This document shows, piece by piece, positions 11,676-29,776 of a DNA stretch of 64,000 nt (the first letter of the stretch is position 1; each line of letters starts with the position of its first letter). A program made the position numbers and the translations under genes. The notes under the pieces were generated by a model, which worked only from the letters and a program-made list of their open reading frames with translations, ran no database searches and had not been told where the DNA came from. This stretch comes from Taenia hydatigena (taxonomy: Eukaryota; Platyhelminthes; Cestoda; Cyclophyllidea; Taeniidae): the NCBI GenBank assembly GCA_036345935.2, contig JADWOT020000006.1, positions 16,342,519 through 16,406,518 on the forward strand, written 5' to 3'.

Positions 11676-14391
11676 TGCAGCGAATGATGTAGTGCTCTGC
11701 GAGAATCCAATGTAGGAAATGAAGTACCTTGTCGATCTCGTTAATCAAGCATGCTTGGAGGAGCCCACAGAATAGTTAACCACTGCTATTGCTCGAGTGG
11801 TCACACCTGCCACCTATCGTGTGCGACAGTAGATCAGGCTCCTGCCAACAAAGAGCATTTTCCCTCCATCCAATCATACTCTTCGAATCGATTTCCATTA
11901 CGTTTTATGTTTAACGAGAAACCTCGTCTCACTACCACCTCCACGGAATTGTCAAGTTATCTTAGGCCCCAATTCGGACACTTAAGTGCCATCATAAAAA
12001 CACAGCACTAAACTCATGCATAGTTTCACAATTTCTAAAATCAGCATTTTATGCTACCTTGCACTTTTAATAAGCCATAATTATGCTTACCAAATCCCTA
12101 TGTGGTAAACTAGCCAAATGTATTTTAAGAGGTTTATGCGCTTTTACCGCTGCGAACCTCTTCTGAACAGCTAAAATCAACGGAAATATCTAAACCAGAT
12201 ATTCCCCTGATGTATGGCATTCGTTCTGCCCGCCTTTCAAAAATTGACTTACGATAAAAAAATATACACGTGCATCACTACACTGCATTGTGCCTCTCCT
12301 CGTCAGCCCACTGTAAGACAATCTAAAGCTTGGTAGGATCTTTTTGAAGCCCATTATTTCTATATTTTAAACTGAAAAGTACTTCTTTACATACGATCCC
12401 ATCCGGTGTGCGTTTGACCCTACTTTATAGACAGTGTAGCACATCGGTTGGTAGAGGGACCACTTGGGAACTCCACCGTTTTACCTTCGTCCATTAGGCT
12501 AGCCTTCGAGCCTTGTCAGTAGCTCCAAGCCCTATTACATGTCAAATATGTATGTGTTTGTTCCCTCCGAGGACTACATCTTTTTTCGTCCTCAGCCAGT
12601 AGGCTTTTTTGTTCAGGAATAGTCTCCCCACTTTGTGTCAAATAACTACCATTAAATTGTTCTACTGAAATCGCAAGAGTATATAGCGGCTTCATTCGGG
12701 AGAAAGTGCTCCCGTCTGACGCCAACCCAGCATATCAATAACGCACCAATTGTGCGACCACGGCAGAAAATCCCATCAGAATCAAAACAGCATTCCTTCC
12801 GTGGTCTAAGGCGGTAAAAATAAGGCGCTATGTCCATGCTTTCATCCCTACATAGGTGGTGTGGATCTTACCAGGAAGACTGCACACATAGGTTTATAAG
12901 TAGTTTTAATCACGGATCTGGTTTGGTTTTTCATTACCTAAAGTACTCACTAACACCGCTCGTTTAGCTTCCTCAAAGTGCAGAAGATTCATCCTCAGCA
13001 CTCGAAGACAATTGAATTTCCCCATTATCAGAGGCGTCTGTGAATCCGCTACAAATTATGCAAATGCAGAACTCTAAAATCATTGCAAAATCTTGGCCAG
13101 TAGAAACTTGAAAACTTGGGGATCCCTGCATTATCATCTGCCCGTCTGGGTCAAGTATCGCTTAATACTTACCCATCAGGCAATCTGTGAAGGTCGAACT
13201 TGCAGAGAACGTAGAAAAGAAGCTGATGTGAGTGGGTGCTCGGAGATACAGCAGAAGCGCTGCCCGTGCGAGTAAGCACAAAGTCAAGCAAATTAAGTTG
13301 GGCAGGAAGACCGACTCATCCGGTTTCTTGAAACTGACGACAATCAGTGCGGTAACCTCGCCAAAGGTGTGTTTCAAGGACGAGAATATCAAGATGGATC
13401 TAGGCCTAATCTAAAAGGAATATTAACAATCCCACGTTGGGTTTTGCAGCAGCAAATATGCCCTCTTCCTTTCGCAACTAATAAATGATCTGCACCACTG
13501 ACGCACATTGTTGGAAGGATACTGAGAGTTCTTACACGTTTCCTCGTGCACAATAAATTAACTTAAAGGCCAATCTTGTAATACGAGTAGAAGGAGGGTG
13601 AGCAGAATGGGACCATCCTGTCCAGGAGGAAATAGAAATTGTAAGCGTGAAGCCAATCGCATAATGCACATTTATTTTAAATTAAGGGGAAAAACAGTCG
13701 AAGAAAAAGTGAGAGAAAGAAGGTAAGGAGGCGGCGTGGAAAGAGATGAGGCATGGTGTGACAAAAAACGTTGAAATATCAGCGAGGGAGCAATGATCGC
13801 GCACGAGATATATTCAGACGGCGGCAGCAGAGGTGGTGGTCATATCTAAATGGTATGGGGAAGTGTAGGGTACGCCTATACAGGCACTCATCTAGCCGCA
13901 CACATGCACACAAACACACAGACGTACAAGAAGACTAGGAAGAATAAGGAGTGCGTGCGCGGACAATAGACAAAATCATGTACAAAAGTGAAGATGGTGG
14001 CGTCGGCTGGAGCACAGTGAATGCAGCTGGTGGGCCTTACGTGACGTAACCGGAAGAGAGGAAAATAACCGACCACACCACCAACCCACGCACACATCCG
14101 ACCTCTTCAAGTAAGGTGGAGGACAGTGCTGAGCTGTGGCCACTGTTACTGCTTGTGTTGCACAGGCTCCCGTGCTGTTGCTAGTCCGTACCTGCCAGCG
14201 GTCACGTCAGCAGAGGTGAAATCAGTCCGCAGGAGCACAGGGAGTGGAGAGATAAGGGGAGTGGAGCCGACCGCGCAGGCGCCGTGCAAGTGGAGGGATG
14301 TGCGATGGCGAGAGGTGGGGGAGAGGAATATGCGGGCGGGGCTTGAGACAGGACAGGGGGTCAGACGATGCGAAGACAGTAAGGAAAAAGA
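11676..14391. other. Intergenic region and probable PP1 3' UTR
   Basis: No gene recognised. From about 13680 to 14390 the sequence is purine-rich and GC-rich with runs such as GGGGAAAAACAG and GAGAGAAAGAAGG; part of this is probably PP1 3' UTR, since AATAAA on the minus strand occurs near 13673. The open frames here are low-complexity shadows. Confidence 0.5.
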
Positions 14392-21638
<7,247 letters not shown>

Positions 21639-24600
21639 TTTCCCTTGTGGAACTGGATGGAAAGCGACCCAAAGATGGCGATAGGGAGGAGTCGGGTGCC
21701 GCGCCAATTTATCAAGCCAGCTTCAATACCTCAAAAGCATTTAATTAATTTACAGAAAAATAGCAAGCAGATGATTGTTCTAAGAAAATGAATTCAACAT
21801 CTTTCATTTTATAGGTGCAAAGAAACCATGAGCTCTGCATTTTTTGCCTAACTCATACTCTTAGCTTAAAATTATTAATTAATTGGAGATTTGTCTACAA
21901 TCTTAGGATTGGTATCAATATTTCCTGATTATTTTTTTTACGTCATTTAAGTTACAAAACACTTTTGTCGTAAACAAATATTTAGTATAGTACTTTAAAC
22001 TGCTTCTTACCTTAGCGTTGTGGACTCTTCTTCCGTTGGTGGGCATAATACTGCAGCCGCTCTAGCCTTCCAGCACTCTGGGCATCAGCAGTGAATTTTC
22101 CTTTACATGACTATAACTTTTTACGTCATTAAGTTTGACGAAAATGCCGCATCAATGCCTTCGTAGTTTTGTTTCCAAATCAATTATCTAAAAATTTGGC
22201 ATTTTTTGTCTAATGTTAGCTGCAGCTTGAATCTAAAACGCTCTGTAGCTTGCTATTTTTGTGTGTATCAAGGTTCAGGATTTTCTAAGCCATTTGCATC
22301 ATAAACACTCCGGATATGTCAATTTCTTTTTATTTTCGCTCCCAGAAGTGGAGAGTTGCTGCCTCAAACCTTGATTTTTAGGCTAGTTTGTGTTGACTTT
22401 TCAGTTTAAATGCCTTGACTAACCCAGAGCATTTGTTAATGACGTTGATTGCTCTGAATAGACTTACCAACCCAAAGCTATGCCTCTCACGATTGCATTT
22501 GTACTATTAGCGTATTATCTCTGAGCATTAGCAAGGGCTTTTTACCATGATTAACGCCTATAGTTATTGCTGAGTCTGCAGTCGTTGATTTTATAACTAG
22601 ATCAATAATAGCGGGCAGATGAAAATGACAACCCAATATTACTGTATTTAATGTTACAAATCCTGCCTGTTTCCTTAAATGTTGTTTTTTCTTGCCTTGA
22701 TGATAAGGCAATTTTATCTGAAGACACTTTGCACAACTTGATAGAGGTAATAGACGAGCCACATGCTACATACGCAACCTTTGGAGGTGGGATTCAGTTA
22801 TTTGGAGGTGAACATTATCAAGTTGATTTTCATTCTATAGCCAAACATTGGCTGGAGCTAATTTTGGTCGTCGTTGTGGACATAATCTGGGGTCAACGAT
22901 TGCAAGAGAGTCACCAGGCTACTTTACAATCAAGATTCAAACATACGTTTTCAGAAAATTTGAACCAGGTAGCATGCGCGCCCAAATTCCTCGAAGCACT
23001 GTATGGGTTGTGAAGTTGCGCTCCCCAAGGTCTATTAACAAGTGCTTTTTGTGTGTAATTCAATAGACTGTTTTTAATGCAATAAAGTGAGGCGTTTAAG
23101 TGCGGTTGTCCATGAGCTTAATCAAGTGGCTTTTCTTGTTCTTACGCGGATTAAGCCACCTCTCGTAGCTCGGGTTGTAGTTATAGTGCCTAAGCGTTCG
23201 CCCCGTACTGGTGAGAGTATATACGACGCTATAGTCAATCGCCTTTTCTGAGGTGTGATATCTGGTCCGGGCAATCGGGATTTCAATGTAGTTCCATTGG
23301 GAAACGCATTTTCCTTAAATCAATTCCCACAGTATTTGGTTAGTGGTTAAAAGGAAAATTTGTTGCTTTTCTTCCCTTGCAAAGGCCCTAAGCGGTGGGA
23401 AGGCATCCCAAGGTGTTACTCATATCTACACACTGCCATATAAAAATAATAAATGTAAGTAAAAACGGCACTTTTGAATTTGGGTCAATGGAATGAGTGG
23501 TAAGGATTGCATCTGTAATTTGGGAGAGTGAAACCTATTTTGGGGATCTAGCGTTCGAAAAATGAATATGGGGGCTGTGTACACCCCAGCGATGAAGATC
23601 TCAAAATCTCTTCTTTACCAGACGCAATTAGACTTCATAAATTACTGTATGTTACGCGTTATGAATCTTCTTCACACCATCCTCGTCGCACTTTTACCTG
23701 CTATGTGGGAATGATGCGTTCCTTGCCATTGCCATGCTAAAATTAAGAATGCTGATCAACTCGTCGCCAACCTGAATCGAAGTGAGTCCCGGCATTGCCT
23801 CCTTTACTGACCTCGATTCCTACTGAGACGCGCAATGCAGTATCTCCTTTATGTAGGAGAGCATGGTTCTGTTAATGGGTACCTCACATCTCAATGCAAA
23901 GCGATCCTATCATAAATCTGTCTTTCTGAAGTCATTTTGTGCGAAAAGGAGATCAGTGGAATGGATTATTTTGCGCATCTTCTTTAATTAATCTACCACT
24001 TTTAATAGCAGGCTGTGTTTCCATGACCACTGTTGCTGAGTTTTATGTAACCTAGCATAAAATTCTGGGGACCATTTTGAACAGGTTTTATACTTTGTAA
24101 CTTATATTGAATGGGTACGTTTTATCTGCAAATGGTACTTATGCCTTAATAGTTACCATGACTTCTTAGATTTCCACGCGTATTATTCACTTTTGTGGGT
24201 AACCAGTGTACCTTTTTGGCTAAGCATTCTTTTGATGAAATACCCCCTCCCTCCCTCTCGTCGATCCCTCCTCGATTGCCTCTAAGCCTTCGGACATTCT
24301 GGTAGGGAAAAATTTAAACACCGACGCTACTCTTGATGCCCAAACTGATTAGTGTACTTCGATCAACAAGTTAAATCGTGTGGCACATTGGCCTAAACGG
24401 ATGGAGTTCTCTAGGATTTTTCACTCTTAAATAAGCAGTGAGTAGAACAGTTTCATTAAGAACGAGCAATTCCTCCACTAACCGGTAGTCTGAAATCTAT
24501 TAAATAAACCGAAACGCCTGCTAGCCTTAGTATTAAGAAAAAATTGTGACCCATACCGGACAATGAGGTCTCAAACCTTGCTTGTAATCAGTATTGTTCT

Positions 24601-25789
24601 GAGGGTGGAAGAAGTGCATTTATTTTGATACCAAGTTTAAGGCGACTGGTGCATTTTTTGGTCCAATTTTACCTATTTGAGGACACTGAAGAGCATAGCG
24701 GCAACACGTCCGGTCAGTCGGCCGCGCCTCGGCAGCCAGCCAGACGCTAAAGAGCTGACTGTGCGAGCACACTTTGTTTTTCATCACCTCAAGATTGCCA
24801 TCTTTCTCGCATATTCATGCAAAGTGTTATCAAACATGGCCCTTTTTTGTGCGCCACAACCAATAGGCGGACAAATAACCTTTCAAACACCACAACAACC
24901 ATTCGTTAGTTGATTTTGACGAATATCACGCCTTAGTTACGTGTTCTGCAGGAGGCAAGGTAAACATTCATATGCAAAGAAATACATTCTTGCAGTTGAT
25001 AAATGAGCGTATCAAAAACAAATCAGTTGAGTTGTGTTGGATTCTCACGCAAATTTAGAGTCAATAAGAAATTAAATTATCAACCATTATACAAATTTCG
25101 GAATCCGTTTCACAGCTAATTCAAATAATCCGCTCACCCCGTAATAGACTCAAGCATCCTTCAAGAGACTAAAGCCCTGTACCGCCATTGCCTTTCAGTG
25201 GTTATGCTGCTTGAATGCACTTTTCCTCGATAGGCGACCTCGCTCATCCCTTATAAATGCACTTTATGCACCAGATGTTGGGATTTTTTTAGAAGAGGAA
25301 CTCCACCCGTCTTCATACGGATAGTTCCAAAATGACGTACCGCTTTGGTGACGATTTGTGAGCTGACAGAGGTGCAGTTGACCACTGTCACTACTGCAGA
25401 CGCAAGCAACATCGTGAAAACATTCCTATCAGTTGGGGTGTCTGGGCTTGGGAAATACGTTATGGCATACCTTGTGGCAAAGGGTTTTGCCAAGGTTTGG
25501 TGCGACTATATTTGCCAAAGTACGCCATGATGATGGTTTGACATAAATGAGGCCATTTCAAAGTGTGCGCCCTTTGGTACCTTGGCAAACTGGAAGCAGT
25601 TTCCTCCATCCTGCTACCCAGTCAGCTGAAACGAAGTAAGCCTAAATTGAAACGTACAAAGGAAGGTTTATTGTGTCGAAAATAAATGCTCGTAGAAAGT
25701 CATTTCTACCCAAGGAAAATTAAATGAAGCATTGAAAATTGAGAAGGAACTTCTCTCTTGACGAAACGAATCTTCGAAAAGATGGTCAT
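21639..25789. other. Region upstream of PP1, no gene recognised
   Basis: Contains the PP1 promoter side and about 4 kb without a family match. An open frame at 22651-23013 has an intron-like GTGAAC...CTATAG segment inside it, but no homology could be recalled. The rest is AT-rich and shows nothing. Confidence 0.5.
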
Positions 25790-26865
25790 TTACCGACGGA
25801 TCGTGATTGAGGACAGTCTTGAGAAAGTTGCCAACCCGGTGTCGACGGGAGTGACAGCGTATCTTGGAAATCGAGGTAAACGGACACTCGGTTTGGTGGA
25901 TTTGGTTTCAGTCAAGTCTTTCGTCTTATTTTGCATCCATTCTGGAAGATTCAACCGGTTAATGGATTTTGCCACTCGATTCTGCAAGGCAGTTCTCGTT
26001 AGTGTAACGGTCGGCGTTGTCAACTTCTCACCAGACGATTCTGCTCTCATCGGTGATTCGTCGATCACCCTGCACTGAATGCACTTATTTGCCTTCAAAA
26101 TGTGCAGCAAATCATTCTTCGGTGTCACATGCTCATCAAATTCATAGTCCCCATCTGAACTGCAACTGTTGGTCAACTCGCAGCGGTTCACTTGCGTAAC
26201 TTTTGCCTTCCGAGCTAGAATAGATAACGGAATTTCATAGCCTTCCCATTCACTCGGTGTGCTTCCCCATTCATAATCCTCATCCAAATCGGACACATAG
26301 ACAGACTCCATCCTATCAAAGGGTGAGTCGAGAGGCAACTCAATCCCCCTCTTATGCTTGTGATTGGGGGAGTCCAGTGATGGTTGGCTCCACCATTTGT
26401 CAAAGCTGAAACCTTCATGCACGCGTAGGAGGCTTGGTGGGAAGTCAGAGAGCCGCTTAAAGGGTGTTGGGGATGCGATGGCCTGACGCAACTGCCGACC
26501 ACTGTTCCAAACAGCGACCTCAATGGAACCAATCGACTGACGTCCGCGACTGATTTTGGGGAGACAGAGAAGACTCGATACGTGGACGCCTGGCTCATTG
26601 CCTAAGATTACTGCTGAGCTACGCAGATTACACAAAGACTTCAGTCTTCCGGAAATCCGCTCCACGAGGCCTTCGCGTGCGTCAACGCAAGGAATCTGTA
26701 TACAGCCTATTTGATCCGAAAATCTAACGTTTTTACTACTTTCTCCTGGCGAGGAACTTGAGGTTTCGGAAGGAGGAAAGTAACAGCAACGATTTGATCG
26801 TGCCTCACTTGTGTGTTTACAACGTTTGACGCTAGTGGATAGAAGAGACCCATTACCAAACGCGT
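25790..26865 (-). CDS. Large last exon of an unrecognised Ser/Pro-rich protein with a PP1-docking-like motif
   Basis: Minus-strand open frame of 357 codons plus stop, starting at a very good acceptor (TTATTTACATTTTAG, exon from 26865, two bases completing a split codon), so at least one upstream exon is missing. The sequence is hydrophilic. N-terminal third: serine-rich, with SSSSPGESSKNVRFSDQ. Middle: DFPPSLLRVHEGFSFDKWW and an acidic stretch DLDEDYEWGSTPSEWEGYEI. C-terminal: a basic tail. KNVRF fits the loose PP1-binding RVxF consensus. No catalytic domain, membrane segment or repeat is visible. I do not recognise the family. Length, acceptor and composition make it a convincing exon, but the function is unknown. 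Confidence 0.7.
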
Positions 26866-29776
26866 CTAAAATGTAAATAATACTATTATGGCATTATTCT
26901 GCAAAAGACAGATTACGCCACAATCATTAATCAGTACTTTACGAAACATTGTTATTACTTCTGTTGGTTGGCAATGTTCACCCATTTGTTGCAAAATAGG
27001 CGCAATAAACCAGTCTGAAGTACTAGTGCGAAAATTGAGGCAACATTAATGTACGCTTTTACCTAGGGGAAGGAACTACCAAAAATAGGTCATTTAATCT
27101 GTAGGGTTGGGCACATGGAGATCAAACTTTTTAGTTCGCACTGTGAAATAGAACCAGCGCCAAGAAGTGAATTGTGGACTTTATTAATAATTACTCTATT
27201 CTCGACCAGACTTTACCCTTTACTTTCATTAGCTTTAAAGTGTAACCCATAGTCTAGTCAGTGCATTTACCACTTCATGGCAAGCAAACGATTGGCTTGA
27301 CGGAAGGAACCAGATTATACTAATTTGGCCCGTACCTGGATGTTGTCACTTAATTGACGACTCCGAAAAAGAACGGGCTAATATAAATAAAATGTGAATT
27401 GGCGAAGTCTTTGAAGCTATCGATTTCACTTCTGACAGCTACCTCCGACCCGATTACTCTTCTGATTCCGATCACGCCTTATAAATCCAATAAGCCAAGG
27501 TGTTTGCATTTACAAGTGCTGCCAATAAGTATAACACTGTTAGCGAAGCAAAACAGTACAGTGACACAATTTACCCCTGTGCATAGTCTCGTGGCTCCTA
27601 CTATTTAGCATCCTCATGTTGGTTGATGTCAGAGGTCTCGATGACGTTTCGATGTATAAATGAGTACAAAGAGCGGGATGACAGGGGGCTGGGAGAGATG
27701 CAATGGAAGATCAAAAACTGCCAAACCAATATGTCGATCGCGTGCTGTTGTCGGTGTGTTCTGGTGACGCCCACTGCCTCTCGAGCGCTGTCGCCTCACC
27801 TTCTCCCGCCAAGCCGAGGCTTCCCATTGGCTGACGCCACCTCCTTCTCTATTGGCTAATTTCACACCAAAAGCCTCTGGACAGAGGCGTACGGACGCAG
27901 CACTTTCTTTGTTGAGATAGTCAGACATTAATTAGTGCCAATGCCTAATGGGTAGGTGTATTCAACTAAACGGTTGCTGAAAGTCCAACTGATGGACATT
28001 AGTTTGGGTCATAGGGAGGATGTCCTAAGTTTCCTTTTGATCAAGCTACCGAATCGTAAATTCGCTCAAAACTATAACGGCAGTCTCCCGGTATTATGTT
28101 ATCGTCTAATACACTTTCATTTCGATGGAAAGCTTAAAGTTTGGTGACAAATACCACAATTATACAAACCCTCAACTTGTGTTGGGAATGTTGTTTGTTT
28201 AACACTTTTTCTTATCTTCCCACATATACGTAATGAAGCATATACTGTAAGTGCCTTACAGTAAAGTTCGGTAGATTTTTTAAGCGAATTAACTACAGTT
28301 TGCGCAAATGATGAAAGCAGTGGGGGGAAATTGCAGTGTATTCATTTTCCAGTTTTCTTCTTGCTTTGGTTTTTCTTCGGGCGTTGAAAATTGGAATATC
28401 CATCCAGTAGACAATGCACGAAATCTTAAATAAAAAGATCAGTCTTCAGAGTTTATCAGATGCCCCACTTCTTTTGTGGGATGTTGTCTCAATCGCTTGT
28501 TTATTTGCATTTTCGTATGAAGCCTGAAGTATTACACGGATTCCCTATTTTAATTGCCATAAAATAAGAGCAAAATTGTTCCATTGTATTCGTATCGGAT
28601 AGACTATTCTTATTTTAACACCTAAAGGAATCAATTATCAGGGATCGCTGATTCCCTCAAACTGTGGCTGTTTTGATATACAAATGAGGATTGTGCTTGG
28701 TCCTTCCTCCATTGCCATCGGTATCCTGAGTTCTGAGATTATTTGAAATTTTCAGTAACTTGCGCATAAAACGGTACAGAAGTGCGCTTGGTGGGCCCGG
28801 AGATCATTGGTGTAGAGTTTAAAGTGCATTACGATTTGCGGTGGTGGGTTGTCGGAATATTGCATTCAAAAAATGACTCTTGATGAGAGATTAACTCGAC
28901 CACATCTGATCTGCTGCTCTGGCTGGACTGACCAACTTCTCGGACCCTAGAGACGCCCAAATAAAGACCGTAAAAGGGCTTCACGCTGGTTGATGTTCGC
29001 ACTGCCGATCGGAATGCACCCAGCGGCCAAAACTTCCACATAAACGCCATGTCCCAATTTCACCCACAACTGGCGAATCCAGTCCGGCGGAGGAAATTTT
29101 GCGGTGTCTTTAAGTGCAGGCACTCTGAACTCCGAAATGAAAACAGTTATGGAATTGCAAAGGCTGAAAGCCTGGAAACCGATCATGTTTCAATTATCTA
29201 CACTTCACCTTTTCTTGACCACTTTTCGTGCTCTCACTCCTTCCCCTTTGTTGGTGCATTAAATGACCACTACAAGGCCATAGTTAGTCAAACTTTATGA
29301 AGAGGCGAGGTTAGAAATCACTGTGCGCTTGTGATAACTCCAGCTAGTCTGTCGGTCTTCACATAAGCACAAGCCATACTCCGTGTAGAGGTAGTTCCAC
29401 TAGTGATTCAGTTTTTTAAATTGGCATAAAACAGGATGCCGTCACAGTACTGCGGCATCGTAAATGCAATGACAGATTCTAAATTGCCCATATACTTGGC
29501 CTGCTCACAATCAGTTAGCGTTTTAAGAAGAGCTAAATTTCATTCTACGTCAAAGGGATAAATGTGATGCCTTAGAATGCGCATCCCCACTCTGCGAATA
29601 AAGTGCTTTTCAAATGTCTAGCTGCCTGAACTTGGTAGAATTTGGAATGCGTGAGGTTTTCTACAAGAGCCTCTCTAGTAAAAAAGTAGTTGCGTGTCTC
29701 AACATTGTGCCACTTAGGAAGAAAGTTGGAAAAGAGCAAACCGAAAACCTTTGAATGGCTTGCTTTAACCTCTGTG
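26866..29776. other. Intergenic or intronic region, no gene recognised
   Basis: Probably holds the first exon(s) and promoter of the gene ending at 25790. A GC-richer island with two CCAAT boxes lies near 27.7-27.9 kb. An open frame near 28829-29186 has partial coding character in two overlapping frames but no convincing identity. Confidence 0.45.
27826..27855 (-). promoter_or_regulatory. Two CCAAT boxes in a GC-richer island
   Basis: ATTGG occurs at 27826-27830 and 27851-27855 on the plus strand, i.e. two CCAAT boxes 25 bp apart reading on the minus strand, each followed by GC (GCCAAT). The surrounding 27700-27900 is more GC-rich than its flanks. This suits an NF-Y-type promoter for the minus-strand gene ending at 25790, about 1 kb away. 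Inference only; no TSS is visible. Confidence 0.35.

Noticed and set aside
22651..23068. Open frames around 22.7-23.0 kb with an intron-like GTGAAC...CTATAG segment
   Set aside because: Two frames are partly open and could be joined in more than one way, but no family motif was recognised and no single model is better than chance.
27629..27928. 99-codon minus-strand frame over the CCAAT island
   Set aside because: Overlaps the promoter-like island, shows no motif, and is explained by elevated GC content.
28829..29186. Overlapping minus-strand open frames with KFPPPDWIRQLWVKLGH, vaguely like the start of ribosomal protein S19
   Set aside because: The similarity covers only a few residues and would require a frameshift; too weak to call a pseudogene.
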